Below are positions 53,006 through 62,583 of a stretch of DNA of 64,000 nucleotides, piece by piece. The notes below the pieces were generated by a model, which worked only from the letters and a program-made list of their open reading frames with translations, ran no database searches and was not told the origin of the DNA. The stretch comes from Streptomyces sp. NBS 14/10 (lineage in GTDB: Bacteria > Actinomycetota > Actinomycetes > Streptomycetales > Streptomycetaceae), in the NCBI RefSeq assembly GCF_002224125.1, contig NZ_NCSM01000030.1, positions 1-64,000 on the forward strand. The letters are read 5' to 3'. Numbering within the stretch: the first letter of the stretch is position 1; every line of letters starts with the position of its first letter. Position numbers and translations under genes: made by a program.

Positions 53006-53239
53006 TCACAAATGGACGACGGGGCAGGTCAGGGTCCGCGTGATGCCGTCCACTTGCTGGACTTTCGCGACCACCATGCGGCCGAGTTCATCGACCGTCT
53101 CGGCCTGAGCGCGCACGATGACGTCGTACGGGCCGGTGACGTCCTCTGCCTGTATCACTCCAGGGATCTTGGCGATGACGTCGGCGACGGTCGACGCCTT
53201 GCCGACCTCGGTTTGGATCAGGATGTACGCCTGTACCAC
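53006..53239 (-). CDS. Lrp/AsnC ligand-binding (RAM) domain protein
   Basis: A 77-aa stand-alone RAM domain without DNA-binding helices (YILIQTEVGKASTVADVIAK, GPYDVIVRAQAETVDELGRM). Likely binds an amino acid and assembles as an octamer or modulates other Lrp regulators. The start is GTG 53239. It is 20 bp upstream of DUF3515 on the same strand, so probably one transcript. Confidence 0.92.
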   Translation of the reverse strand: MVQAYILIQTEVGKASTVADVIAKIPGVIQAEDVTGPYDVIVRAQAETVDELGRMVVAKVQQVDGITRTLTCPVVHL

Positions 53240-53376
53240 GGAACCTCCAGGGCGGCTACGAGGATCATGTGGGGAGAAGGGACGCCACGGTACCGCGTCG
53301 CCGAGCGGCGCGGGGAGACCCGCGCGGCGTGCGCGGCGCGGCGGGCAGCGAGCGACAAGTGCGAAGGGGCAATGGG

Positions 53377-54345
53377 ATGAAGGGCACCGTGGGCGAGTTG
53401 GGGGAGTTCGGGCTCATCAGAGAGCTCACCTCCCGGCTCACCACCACCCCGGCCGTGCGGCTGGGGCCCGGCGATGACGCCGCGGTCGTGGCCGCGCCGG
53501 ACCGGCGGGTCGTGGCCAGTACGGACGTACTGCTGGAGGGACGGCACTTCCGCCGCGACTGGTCCACCGCCTATGACGTCGGCCGCAAGGCCGCCGCCCA
53601 GAACCTCGCGGACATCGCGGCGATGGGCGCGGTGCCGACCGCGCTGCTGCTGGGCCTGGTGGTGCCCGCCGAACTCCCGGTGACCTGGCCCGCCGAGCTG
53701 ATGGACGGCATCCGCGACGAGTGCCAGGTGGCGGGCGCGGCCGTGGTGGGCGGCGATGTGGTGCGCGGCGAGACCATCACCGTGGCGATCACCGCCCTGG
53801 GCGATCTGCGCAACAACGAACCGGTCACCCGGTCCGGCGCCCAGCCGGGCGACGTGGTCGCGGTCACGGGCTGGCTCGGCTGGTCGGCGGCCGGACACGC
53901 GGTGCTCTCCCGCGGCTTCCGCTCGCCGCGCGCCTTCGTCGAGGCACACCGCAGGCCGGAGCCGCCGTACCACGCGGGGCCCGCGGCCGCCGGGCTCGGC
54001 GCGACCGCCATGACCGACGTCAGCGACGGACTGGTCGCCGACCTCGGGCATATCGCGGAGGCCAGCAAGGTCCGTATCGATCTGCGCTCGGGGGACATCG
54101 ACATCCCGTCCCAGATGTCCGACATCGGGCAGGCGGTGGGCGTCGATCCGCTGCAGTGGGTGCTCAACGGGGGCGAGGACCACGCCATCGTGGCGACCTT
54201 CCCGCCCGATGTGAAGCTGCCCGCCCGCTGGAAGGTGATCGGCGAAGTGCTCAACCCCTCGGCGCTGCCGCAGGTGACCGTGGACGGCGCGCCCTGGCCG
54301 CACGCGGGCTGGGACCACTTCGGCAAGGACAAGAACGCAGACTAG
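53377..54345 (+). CDS. thiL: Thiamine-monophosphate kinase
   Basis: A 322-aa kinase forming thiamine diphosphate from the monophosphate. Motifs: [77 protein letters not shown] and [16 protein letters not shown] 53377 with GAAGGGG upstream is used; a longer frame goes to 53269. A tandem repeat lies directly after its stop, before thiD. Confidence 0.96.
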   Translation: MKGTVGELGEFGLIRELTSRLTTTPAVRLGPGDDAAVVAAPDRRVVASTDVLLEGRHFRRDWSTAYDVGRKAAAQNLADIAAMGAVPTALLLGLVVPAELPVTWPAELMDGIRDECQVAGAAVVGGDVVRGETITVAITALGDLRNNEPVTRSGAQPGDVVAVTGWLGWSAAGHAVLSRGFRSPRAFVEAHRRPEPPYHAGPAAAGLGATAMTDVSDGLVADLGHIAEASKVRIDLRSGDIDIPSQMSDIGQAVGVDPLQWVLNGGEDHAIVATFPPDVKLPARWKVIGEVLNPSALPQVTVDGAPWPHAGWDHFGKDKNAD

Positions 54346-54346
54346 A

Positions 54347-54398
54347 AGCGCCGACTGGAAGCGACGGCTGGCAGCGACGGCTGGCAGCGCCGACTGGA
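54347..54398. repeat. 13-bp tandem repeat, four units in A-B-B-A order
   Basis: AGCGCCGACTGGA (54347-54359), AGCGACGGCTGGC twice (54360-54385), and AGCGCCGACTGGA (54386-54398) follow the thiL stop with no spacing. The preceding GACTAGAAG resembles the unit too, so the thiL stop codon may lie in a decayed first copy. Confidence 0.85.
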
Positions 54399-54442
54399 AG
54401 CACCCGTCAGCCCCGTGTGGATCGCCGAGTAGATTCGGCGAC

Positions 54443-55264
54443 ATGGCGACTCTCTCCGCATCTCCGCCGCACTCACCCGTGGCCCCGCCACGCGTGCTCA
54501 CCGTCGCCGGATCCGACTCCGGCGGCGGTGCCGGTATCCAGGCCGACCTGAAGGCGATGCTGGCCCTCGGCGTACACGGCATGAGCGTGATCACGGCCGT
54601 GACGGCACAGAACTCGCTGGGCGTGAGCGGCGCGTGGGAGCTGCCCGCCGAGGCCGTACGGGCCCAGTTCCGCAGCGTCGTCGACGACATCGGGGTACAG
54701 GCGGTCAAAACCGGGATGCTGGCGTCCGCCGAGCTCGTCGAGACCGTCGCCGGGCTGCTCGCGGACGTCTCCGCCCCCGTCGTGGTCGACCCGGTCGGGG
54801 TCTCCAAGCACGGCGACGCGCTGCTGGCCACCGAAGCCCTCGACACGGTCCGTACGCGGCTGCTGCCGGTCGCGACGGTGGCCACGCCCAACCTGGACGA
54901 GGTCGCCCAGCTGACGGGCGTGGAAGTGGCGGCGGAGCGGGATCTGCGGCGGGCCGCCGACGCGATCCTGGAATTCGGCCCGCGGTGGGCGCTGATCAAG
55001 GGCGGCCACTTGGACGGTGACGCGGTCGATCTGCTCACCGACGGCACCGAGGAACACCGGCTGCGCGCCACCCGGCACGACAACCGCCATACGCACGGCA
55101 CGGGCTGCACCCTCGCCAGTGCCATCGCCTCGTATCTGGCGCTGGGGGCGGATGTGCCGCAGGCCGTTACGGCGGCCAAGGAGTACGTCACGGGCGCGAT
55201 CGCGGCCGGGTTCCCGCTGGGCCGGGGGATCGGCCCGGTCGATCACGGCTGGCGGTGGCGCTGA
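54443..55264 (+). CDS. thiD: Hydroxymethylpyrimidine/phosphomethylpyrimidine kinase
   Basis: A 273-aa ribokinase-family enzyme of thiamine synthesis that phosphorylates HMP and HMP-P. Motifs: [55 protein letters not shown], and the anion hole [19 protein letters not shown] ends 7 nt upstream of the ATG, consistent with a leaderless transcript. Two thiamine genes thus stand together. Confidence 0.96.
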   Translation: MATLSASPPHSPVAPPRVLTVAGSDSGGGAGIQADLKAMLALGVHGMSVITAVTAQNSLGVSGAWELPAEAVRAQFRSVVDDIGVQAVKTGMLASAELVETVAGLLADVSAPVVVDPVGVSKHGDALLATEALDTVRTRLLPVATVATPNLDEVAQLTGVEVAAERDLRRAADAILEFGPRWALIKGGHLDGDAVDLLTDGTEEHRLRATRHDNRHTHGTGCTLASAIASYLALGADVPQAVTAAKEYVTGAIAAGFPLGRGIGPVDHGWRWR

Positions 55265-55288
55265 TCCCGTAACTCGATCCCGTAACTC
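55263..55288. repeat. 13-bp direct duplication after thiD
   Basis: GATCCCGTAACTC occurs twice head to tail, with the thiD stop in the first copy. It looks like a recent slip duplication. Confidence 0.8.
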
Positions 55289-55301
55289 AGGGCATGCGAA
55301 A

Positions 55302-55330
55302 AGCCGGCCCACCACGAAGGTGGACCGGCT
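55302..55330. terminator. Terminator between thiD and rpmB
   Basis: AGCCGGCCCACC pairs with GGTGGACCGGCT (one mismatch) around a short loop, between the convergent genes. Confidence 0.65.
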
Positions 55331-55390
55331 CGGCAACCGGAAAGGTCGCACTCGACACGCGCTCGGGGTCGCCCCCGAACGCGCGGGAAG

Positions 55391-55576
55391 TCAGCGCGAA
55401 ACCTTGCCGGCCTTGATGCACGAGGTGCAGACGTTGAGCCGCTTCGGGGTCCGACCGACCACAGCGCGCACCGTCTGGATGTTGGGGTTCCAACGACGGC
55501 GGGTGCGGCGGTGCGAGTGCGAGATGTTGTTGCCGAAGCCCGGCCCCTTGCCGCAGACGTCGCAGTTGGCAGCCAC
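55391..55576 (-). CDS. rpmB: 50S ribosomal protein L28 (zinc-binding type)
   Basis: A 61-aa ribosomal protein. [20 protein letters not shown] and [14 protein letters not shown] show the four-cysteine zinc ribbon (C+ type), unlike the cysteine-less paralogue used under zinc starvation. A short GGAG site precedes the ATG. It diverges from the DAK2 gene. Confidence 0.97.
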   Translation of the reverse strand: MAANCDVCGKGPGFGNNISHSHRRTRRRWNPNIQTVRAVVGRTPKRLNVCTSCIKAGKVSR

Positions 55577-55824
55577 GGGTTACTCCAAAGACGGGTCAAC
55601 CCCGCTGGCGCGAGGAGACAGACACTTACGGTGAGCCCCGGCTCGCCGGGATCGTGAACGATCGGCGGTGCCAGGGGAACGGCCCGATTCGCATCGGGCA
55701 ACCGGAGCAGCATACAACGGCCGATCCGCTACCTCGAAATTACCATGGCCCCCAGGCCGGCGGCGCGGGTGGCGACTACCCTGCGATGACGGTCCCGCCC
55801 CCTGCCCTCCCGAGGAGGACGTAC

Positions 55825-57594
55825 GTGCCGCACACGCTCGACGCCGATGCGGTACGCACCTGGTGCGGTCTGGCGCTGGACGCGCTCGGCCGCGCCCGCG
55901 AGGAGATCGACGCGATCAACGTCTACCCGGTCGCGGACGCGGACACCGGCACCAACCTCTACCTGACCGTCGAGTCCGCCACCCAGGCCGTGACCGCCGC
56001 CTTCGACGGCCACGGCGCCGCCCCGGGGCCCGCCGCCGGCCCGAGCCTGCCCGAGGCGGTACGCGCCATGGCCCACGGCGCCCTGATCGGCGCACGCGGC
56101 AACTCCGGCACGATCCTGGCGCAGCTGCTGCGAGGCATGGCGGACGTCTTCGCGGACGGCGATGGCGGCGATGGCGAGATCGGTCGGGCCGCAGGCCCTG
56201 ATGGCGAGGCGGACGGCCTGCGCCGGGCCCTGCGACGCGCGGCCGAACTGGCCTACCGGGGCGTGGCCCACCCGGTCGAGGGCACCGTACTGACCGTCGC
56301 GCGGGCCGCGGCCGACGCCGCCGCCCGCACCGAGGGCGGCCCCGCCGCGGTGGCCCGCGCCGCGTACGAGGGTGCCCGCGCCGCCCTGGAGGCCACCCCC
56401 ACCCAGCTCGGGGTGCTCGCCCGCGCGGGCGTCGTCGACGCGGGCGGCTACGGCCTGGTGGTGGTCCTCGGCGCGCTCGCCGAGGCCGTATCGGGCCGCC
56501 CGCCGGCCGCCGCGGGCCGACCCCCCGCCGCAGTCCCAGCCCTCGACGGCTGCTCGGCCGCCGGCGCCCACAGCTCCGCGGGCGAAGGGCCGGGCGGCGG
56601 ACCCGCCTTCGAAGTGATCTATCTGCTGGAGGCGGAGGAGACGGCCGTCGCCCGGCTCCGTGACCGGCTGGACTCGCTCGGCGACTCCCTGGTGGTCGTC
56701 GGCGGCGACGGACTGTGGAATGTGCACGTCCATGTGGACGACGCGGGCGCGGCCGTGGAGGCGGGCATCGAGGCCGGCCGCCCGCACCGCGTCCGCATCA
56801 CCCACTTCGGCACGGCCGCCGCCCGCCGGGCCCACGCCGACGAGCCCTACCCCCGTCCCCGCACGGAAGACACCGGGCAGTGGCCGGACCGGCCGGACGC
56901 CCAGGAACCCCCGGGCGCCCGCGCGGACCGCGCGGCGCGCGCCGTGGTCGCGGTGGTCCCCGGCGAGGGCCTGGCCGCGCTGTGCGCCGAGGCCGGCGCG
57001 ACCACGGTCGCCGCACGCCCCGGGGAGCGCCTGGCCGCCGGCGAGCTGGCCCAGGCCGTACGCCGGGCCCGCGCCCGGGAGGTCGTCCTGCTGCCCAACG
57101 ACGCCGAACTGCGCCACCCGGCCGCTGCCGCCGCCGCCCAGGCCCGTGCCGAGGGCGTACGGGTGGCGGTCATCCCCACCCGCTCCCCGGTCCAGGGCCT
57201 CGCCGCGCTCGCCGTGCACGAGCCGGGCCGCAGCTTCGACGAGGACGTCGTGGCCATGACCTCCGCCGCGGGCGCCACCCGCTACGCCGAACTGGCCGTC
57301 GCCGAGCGCCAGTCCTGGACCATGGCCGGGGTGTGCCAGGCGGGAGACGTGCTCGGGCTGATCGACGGCGATGTGGCGGTGATCGGCGACGGTATCGCGG
57401 GCACCGCCGAGACCGTGCTGGACCGGATGCTGGCCGCGGGCGGCGAACTGGTCACGCTGGTGGTCGGCGCGGACGTCCCCGACGGCGTCGCCGAGCACCT
57501 GGAGCGCCACGTACGGGACGGGCACTTCGCGGTCGACACGGTGATCTACCACGGCGGCCAGCCGGGCGTGCCGCTGATCATAGGCATCGAATAG
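55825..57594 (+). CDS. DAK2-domain protein (FakA/YloV-like kinase)
   Basis: A 589-aa protein. The N-terminal DhaL-like ATP domain has INVYPVADADTGTNLY (Mg-binding Asp), GARGNSGTILAQLLRG and HPVEGTVLTVARAA. The C-terminal half holds the FakA-type domain (VVAVVPGEGLAALCAEAGAT, MAGVCQAGDVLGLIDGDVAV, YHGGQPGVPLIIGIE). FakA homologues phosphorylate fatty acids bound to FakB; that activity is inferred. GTG 55825 has GAGGAGG upstream. It is followed by recG, a common pairing. Confidence 0.9.
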   Translation: MPHTLDADAVRTWCGLALDALGRAREEIDAINVYPVADADTGTNLYLTVESATQAVTAAFDGHGAAPGPAAGPSLPEAVRAMAHGALIGARGNSGTILAQLLRGMADVFADGDGGDGEIGRAAGPDGEADGLRRALRRAAELAYRGVAHPVEGTVLTVARAAADAAARTEGGPAAVARAAYEGARAALEATPTQLGVLARAGVVDAGGYGLVVVLGALAEAVSGRPPAAAGRPPAAVPALDGCSAAGAHSSAGEGPGGGPAFEVIYLLEAEETAVARLRDRLDSLGDSLVVVGGDGLWNVHVHVDDAGAAVEAGIEAGRPHRVRITHFGTAAARRAHADEPYPRPRTEDTGQWPDRPDAQEPPGARADRAARAVVAVVPGEGLAALCAEAGATTVAARPGERLAAGELAQAVRRARAREVVLLPNDAELRHPAAAAAAQARAEGVRVAVIPTRSPVQGLAALAVHEPGRSFDEDVVAMTSAAGATRYAELAVAERQSWTMAGVCQAGDVLGLIDGDVAVIGDGIAGTAETVLDRMLAAGGELVTLVVGADVPDGVAEHLERHVRDGHFAVDTVIYHGGQPGVPLIIGIE

Positions 57595-57685
57595 GCGGCG
57601 AGCAGCCGGCGAACAGCTCGAAAAGTCAGCGCGGCCCGCACATCCTGGGGTGGGGTGACCCCGCTTGTCAGTGTGGTGGTGTGCA

Positions 57686-59962
57686 ATGGACAGCGTGCCC
57701 GCGCTGGATGAACCTCTGAAGAAAGTGCTCGGCGGCAACACCGCGAAGGTGATGGCCGACCACCTCGACCTGCACACGGTCGGCGATCTGCTGCACCACT
57801 ACCCGAGGCGGTACGCCGAGCGCGGCGAGCTGACCCGGCTGTCCGACCTGCCCCTCGACGAGCATGTGACGGTCGTCGCGCAGGTCGCCGACGCCCGCGT
57901 GCACAAATTCGACCGCGGCACCAAACAGCGGCTGGAGGTCACCCTCACCGACGGCAGCGGCCGCCTCCAGCTGGTCTTCTTCGGCCGCGGGGTCTTCGCG
58001 GCGCAGAAGGAGCTGCTGCCCGGCCGCCGGGGCATGTTCGCGGGCAAGGTCGGCGTCTTCCGCAATGTGCGCCAGCTGGCCCACCCCGCGTACGAAATGC
58101 TCGGCAAGGACGACGGCGCGGCGGCCGTGGAGGCGTGGGCCAACCAACTGCGGCCGCTGTACCCCGCCTGCGCCCAGCTGGAGTCCTGGAAGATCGAGAA
58201 GGCCGTCGGGACGCTGCTCGACAGCCTGGAGGCCACGGGTTGGGACGGCCTGGTCGACGCGCTGCCCGAGAGCCTGCGGCTCGGCCGCGGTCTTGCCGAG
58301 CTCCCCGAGGCGCTGCTGAAGATCCACCGGCCGCGCACCAAGACGGATATCGCGGCGGCCCGGGACCGCCTCAAGTGGGACGAGGCCTTCGTGCTCCAGG
58401 TGGCCCTCGCCCGGCGGCGCCACGCCGACGCCCAACTGCCCGCCGTGCCACGCGCCCCGGCCGAGGACGGCCTGCTGGACGCCTTCGACGAGCGGCTGCC
58501 GTTCACCCTCACCGAGGGCCAGCAGAGCGTCAGCCGGGAGATCTTCGCCGACCTCGCCACCGACCACCCCATGCACCGGCTGCTGCAGGGCGAAGTCGGC
58601 TCCGGGAAGACGATGGTCGCGCTGCGCGCGATGCTGGGCGTCGTGGACAGCGGGGGACAGGCCGCGATGCTCGCGCCCACCGAGGTGCTGGCCCAGCAGC
58701 ACCACCGCTCGATCACCGAGATGATGGGCGATCTGGCCGAGGGCGGCATGCTGGGCGGCTCGGAACAGGGCACCAAGGTCGTGCTGTTGACCGGTTCCAT
58801 GGGTGCCGCGGCCCGGCGCCAGGCGCTGCTCGACCTGGTCACCGGCGAGGCCGGGATCGTGGTCGGGACCCATGCGCTGATCGAGGACAAGGTCCAGTTC
58901 CACGATCTGGGCCTGGTCGTGGTCGACGAGCAGCACCGCTTCGGCGTGGAGCAGCGCGACGCCCTGCGCTCCAAGGGCAAGCAGCCGCCGCATCTGCTGG
59001 TGATGACGGCCACGCCCATCCCGCGGACCGTCGCCATGACCGTATTCGGCGATCTGGAGACCTCCGTGCTGGACCAGCTGCCGGCCGGACGCTCCCCGAT
59101 CGCCTCCCATGTGGTGCCCGCGAAGGACAAGCCGCACTTCCTGGCGCGGGCGTGGGAGCGGGTGCGCGAGGAGGTGGCGGCCGGCCACCAGGCGTATGTG
59201 GTGTGCCCGCGGATCGGCGACGAGATGGGCGAGGACAACGGGGATGAGGGGGCCGAACCCAAGGGCGCGGCGCGCAAGTCGGCCAAGCCGCCAGGCAAGT
59301 CTTCTGCCAAGTCTCCCGCCAAGTCCCCCGAGGACGAGGCCGAGAAGCGGCCGCCGCTCGCGGTCCTCGACATCGCCGAGCAGCTGGCCAAGGGCCCGCT
59401 GCGGGAGCTGCGCGTGGAGGTGCTGCACGGCCGGATGCAGCCGGAGGCCAAGGACGAGGTGATGCGCCGCTTCGCCGCGGCCGACGTGGACGTCCTGGTC
59501 GCCACGACGGTCATCGAGGTCGGCGTCAACGTCCCCAATGCCACCGCCATGGTGATCATGGACGCCGACCGCTTCGGCGTCTCGCAGCTGCACCAGCTGC
59601 GCGGCCGCGTCGGCCGCGGCTCGGCCGCCGGGCTGTGCCTGTTGGTGAGCGAGATGCCGGAGGGCAGTCCGGCCCGCGCCCGGCTCGGCGCGGTCGCGGC
59701 CACGCTGGACGGCTTCGAGCTGTCCCGGATCGACCTGGAGCAGCGGCGCGAGGGCGATGTGCTGGGGCAGGCCCAGTCCGGGGCGCGTTCCTCGCTGCGG
59801 GTGCTCGCGGTCATCGACGACGAGGAGGTCATCGCGGCGGCCCGGGAGGAGGCGGCGGCGATCGTCGCGGCCGACCCCGAACTGGCCGGATACCCGGAGC
59901 TGCGTACGGCGCTGGACGCGTTCCTGGACGAGGAGCGCGAAGAGTACCTGGATAAGGGCTGA
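57686..59962 (+). CDS. recG: ATP-dependent DNA helicase RecG
   Basis: A 758-aa helicase that remodels stalled forks and Holliday junctions. The N-terminal wedge OB fold (HVTVVAQVADARVHKFDRGT), Walker A GEVGSGKTMVALRA, DExH box VVDEQHRFGVEQR, TATPIPRT, and helicase C motif LVATTVIEVGVNVPNA and QLRGRVGRG are clear. A Lys/Ser/Pro-rich insert of about 30 residues (KGAARKSAKPPGKSSAKSPA region) lies between helicase domains. ATG 57686 has no strong ribosome site; GTG 57665 or 57695 are alternatives. Confidence 0.97.
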   Translation: MDSVPALDEPLKKVLGGNTAKVMADHLDLHTVGDLLHHYPRRYAERGELTRLSDLPLDEHVTVVAQVADARVHKFDRGTKQRLEVTLTDGSGRLQLVFFGRGVFAAQKELLPGRRGMFAGKVGVFRNVRQLAHPAYEMLGKDDGAAAVEAWANQLRPLYPACAQLESWKIEKAVGTLLDSLEATGWDGLVDALPESLRLGRGLAELPEALLKIHRPRTKTDIAAARDRLKWDEAFVLQVALARRRHADAQLPAVPRAPAEDGLLDAFDERLPFTLTEGQQSVSREIFADLATDHPMHRLLQGEVGSGKTMVALRAMLGVVDSGGQAAMLAPTEVLAQQHHRSITEMMGDLAEGGMLGGSEQGTKVVLLTGSMGAAARRQALLDLVTGEAGIVVGTHALIEDKVQFHDLGLVVVDEQHRFGVEQRDALRSKGKQPPHLLVMTATPIPRTVAMTVFGDLETSVLDQLPAGRSPIASHVVPAKDKPHFLARAWERVREEVAAGHQAYVVCPRIGDEMGEDNGDEGAEPKGAARKSAKPPGKSSAKSPAKSPEDEAEKRPPLAVLDIAEQLAKGPLRELRVEVLHGRMQPEAKDEVMRRFAAADVDVLVATTVIEVGVNVPNATAMVIMDADRFGVSQLHQLRGRVGRGSAAGLCLLVSEMPEGSPARARLGAVAATLDGFELSRIDLEQRREGDVLGQAQSGARSSLRVLAVIDDEEVIAAAREEAAAIVAADPELAGYPELRTALDAFLDEEREEYLDKG

Positions 59963-60081
59963 CAAGGGCTGATGAGAGGTGACCAGGGCCGGAAGCACGG
60001 GCCGGGACGCCATATCGTGGAGGGGCAGCGGCTCGTACGGCCCGCCGCTGTCCCCTCCCACCGCGAAGGACTGCGTCACCG

Positions 60082-60669
60082 ATGACCCGCGTGATCGCCG
60101 GAGCCGCCGGCGGCCGCCGCCTGGCAGTGCCGCCGGGAAACGGCACCCGACCGACCTCGGACCGGGCGCGCGAAGGCCTCTTCTCCACCTGGGAGTCGCT
60201 GCTGGGCCCGCTGCGCGGGGCCAGGGTGCTCGATCTCTACGGCGGCTCGGGCGCGGTCGGCCTGGAAGCGCTCTCGCGCGGCGCGGAGCATGTGCTGCTG
60301 GTGGAGTCCGACGCGCGCGCCGCCCGCACCATCCGGGCGAACATCCGGGCGCTCGGCCTGCCCGGTGCCGAGCTGCGCACGGGCCGGGCCGAGCAGGCCA
60401 TCGCCGGACCGACCCCCGCGAGCGGCCCGTACGACGTGGTGTTCCTGGACCCGCCGTACGCGGTCGCCGACGAGGAGCTGCGGGAGATACTGCTCACACT
60501 CGCCGGTAACCGGTGGCTCGCGCCCGACGCGCTGGCCACGGTGGAGCGGAGCACGCGAGGCGGAGATTTCGGGTGGCCTGCCGGTTTCGAGGGCTTGCGG
60601 GCCCGTCGCTACGGCGAGGGCACGCTTTGGTACGGTCGCGCCGCCTCGACGTGCGACAACGCGTCATGA
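60082..60669 (+). CDS. rsmD: 16S rRNA (guanine(966)-N2)-methyltransferase
   Basis: A 195-aa SAM-dependent methyltransferase. [40 protein letters not shown] and the catalytic VFLDPPYA are diagnostic. Its TGA overlaps an ATG of the coaD frame (60666). Confidence 0.96.
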   Translation: MTRVIAGAAGGRRLAVPPGNGTRPTSDRAREGLFSTWESLLGPLRGARVLDLYGGSGAVGLEALSRGAEHVLLVESDARAARTIRANIRALGLPGAELRTGRAEQAIAGPTPASGPYDVVFLDPPYAVADEELREILLTLAGNRWLAPDALATVERSTRGGDFGWPAGFEGLRARRYGEGTLWYGRAASTCDNAS

Positions 60670-60695
60670 CCGGACCCGAGAGCGAGGAACCACCA

Positions 60696-61175
60696 GTGCG
60701 CCGCGCAGTCTGTCCGGGGTCCTTCGACCCCGTCACCAATGGGCACCTCGACATCATCGCCCGTGCGTCCAAGCTGTACGACGTCGTCTACGTCGCCGTG
60801 ATGATCAACAAGTCCAAACAAGGCATGTTCACCGTGGACGAGCGGATGGACCTGCTCCGCCAGGTCACCGCCGAGTACGGGAACGTTCAGGTGGAGGCCT
60901 TCCACGGCCTCCTCGTGGACTTCTGCAAGGAGCGCGAGATCCCAGCCATCGTCAAGGGGCTGCGGGCGGTCAGCGACTTCGACTACGAGTTGCAGATGGC
61001 CCAGATGAACAACGGCCTCTCGGGGGTGGAGACGCTGTTCGTGCCCACCAACCCCACCTACAGCTTCCTCTCCTCCAGCCTGGTCAAGGAGGTCGCGACC
61101 TGGGGCGGGGACGTCTCCCATCTGGTGCCCCCGGTGGTGCTCGAGGCCCTGACCGAGCGGCTCGGCCGGCGCTGA
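60696..61175 (+). CDS. coaD: Phosphopantetheine adenylyltransferase
   Basis: A 159-aa enzyme of CoA synthesis. [20 protein letters not shown] contains the TxGH motif, [18 protein letters not shown] follows, and [13 protein letters not shown] is the ATP-binding end. GTG 60696 (GAGGA upstream) gives the family's usual N-terminus; an ATG at 60666 overlapping the rsmD stop would add 10 residues. Probably cotranscribed with rsmD. Confidence 0.96.
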   Translation: MRRAVCPGSFDPVTNGHLDIIARASKLYDVVYVAVMINKSKQGMFTVDERMDLLRQVTAEYGNVQVEAFHGLLVDFCKEREIPAIVKGLRAVSDFDYELQMAQMNNGLSGVETLFVPTNPTYSFLSSSLVKEVATWGGDVSHLVPPVVLEALTERLGRR

Positions 61176-61319
61176 CCCGCTGACGGCCGGGCCGACGGGT
61201 GTCGGGCGGGGCCCGCTGGCCGTACAGTCGTGCCCGGCCGTTCCAGGCCGCCCTGTTCGTTGCGTCAAGTTCCCTCCAGTTCCGTCAAGTCCGTCAAGAG
61301 AGAGTGGCGAGCACCCAAG

Positions 61320-62456
61320 GTGGACGTGCAGAAGAAGCTCGACGAGATCGTCGACACCGTCGGCAACGCCCGGTCCATGCCCATGTCGGCCTCGTGCGTG
61401 ATCAACCGCGCCGAGCTGCTCGCCATGCTCGAAGAGGTGCGCGCCGCTCTCCCCGACTCGCTCGCCCATGCGCAGGACGTGATCGGCGGCCGTGAGCGGA
61501 TGGTCGAGGAGGCCCGCCAGGAGGCCGAGCGGATCATCCAGTCCGCGCACGCCCACCGGGGCTCGCTGGTCTCGGACACCGAAGTCGCCAGGAAGTCCCA
61601 GGAGGAGGCCGACCGGATCCTGGAGGAGGCCCGCCGGGAGGCCGAGGAGATCCGCGCCGAGGCCGACGACTACGTCGACTCCAAACTGGCCAACTTCGAG
61701 GTCGTGCTGACCAAGACCATCGGCTCCGTCGACCGCGGCCGCGAGAAGATGCTGGGCCGCGCCGTGGGCGGGGAGCAGGACGCGGCGGCGGGGCAGCTGG
61801 AGGACGGCCCGGAGCGCAGCGCCGACCCCCACACGCTGCAGCAGCGCGCCGACGAATACGTGGACACCAAGCTCGGCGCGGTCTCGGCGGTGCTCAGCAA
61901 GACTCTGGAGGCGGTCGGCCGGGGCCGGCAGAAGCTGCTCGGGGCCCGGGCGATCGACGAGCTGGGCGCCCATCTGGCCGCCCAGGACGCCGCCACCCCG
62001 CTGGGCCACCAGGCCAGCGACGACGACTATCTCGCGGATCTCGCCCAGTCCCAGGCGCAGCTGTCCCCGGCGCGGCCCGAAGCGGCGCCGGACGCCTCGT
62101 ACTACGCGGCCACGGCCGGATATCAGCAGCAGGACCCGTACGCGGCGGCCCAGGGCGGCTACCAGCAGCAGGGTTACGTCCAGCAGCAGGACCCGTACGC
62201 GGCGGCCCAGGGCGGCTATCAGCAGCAGGACGCGTACGGCTGGCAGCAGCAGCCCCAGGGCTACGACCCGAGCGGCTACGCCCCCGAACAGCAGTCCCCG
62301 CAGCAGCTGCAGCAGCCTCAGCAGCAGCTCGAGCACCAGCCGCACCAGCCTCAGCAGCAGCCCCAGCTGCCGGCCGCGGCCCTCGACGAGACCAGCCTGT
62401 TCGACACCAGCATGATCGACCTGGACCAGCTGCGTCAGTACGAGCAGGGCCGCTGA
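61320..62456 (+). CDS. DivIVA-like coiled-coil protein with Gln-rich tail
   Basis: A 378-aa protein. Residues 1-~110 resemble the DivIVA/ATP-synthase-b-like coiled coil (DVQKKLDEIVDTVGNARSMP, then ARQEAERIIQSAHAH, EEARREAEEIRAEADDYVDS). The second half is Gln/Pro-rich with two copies of a 19-residue QQQDPYAAAQGGY block. It was called cell division initiation protein in older annotation; the role at hyphal tips or septa is not proven. GTG 61320 is used. Not preceded by a good ribosome site. Confidence 0.88.
   Translation: MDVQKKLDEIVDTVGNARSMPMSASCVINRAELLAMLEEVRAALPDSLAHAQDVIGGRERMVEEARQEAERIIQSAHAHRGSLVSDTEVARKSQEEADRILEEARREAEEIRAEADDYVDSKLANFEVVLTKTIGSVDRGREKMLGRAVGGEQDAAAGQLEDGPERSADPHTLQQRADEYVDTKLGAVSAVLSKTLEAVGRGRQKLLGARAIDELGAHLAAQDAATPLGHQASDDDYLADLAQSQAQLSPARPEAAPDASYYAATAGYQQQDPYAAAQGGYQQQGYVQQQDPYAAAQGGYQQQDAYGWQQQPQGYDPSGYAPEQQSPQQLQQPQQQLEHQPHQPQQQPQLPAAALDETSLFDTSMIDLDQLRQYEQGR
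62124..62229. repeat. Two 49-bp direct repeats in the DivIVA-like gene
   Basis: 62124-62172 and 62181-62229 differ at one base and encode QQQDPYAAAQGGYQQQ. They are spaced 57 bp apart, so copy number may vary in frame. Confidence 0.85.
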
Positions 62457-62492
62457 GCCCGGCCGGACCTTATCCACAGCCCCGGGGGCGGA

Positions 62493-62522
62493 TTGGGTCT
62501 ATGGCGGCCGGTCCAGTATCCT
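62493..62522 (+). promoter_or_regulatory. Probable promoter of DUF177-rpmF-rnc
   Basis: TTGGGT (62493-62498), an 18-bp spacer and TATCCT (62517-62522) lie about 60 bp before the DUF177 start. Confidence 0.5.
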
Positions 62523-62583
62523 GGCTGTTCGGTCGCGCGTACGTCCGCGATCTCGGCTGCCCGTTTCGCCGTATCAGCGTCGG

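Noticed and set aside
62470..62478. TTATCCACA, a perfect DnaA-box match
   Set aside because: A single box with no cluster, no dnaA/dnaN nearby and no AT-rich unwinding region. It is likely chance or at most a minor titration site; this is not oriC.
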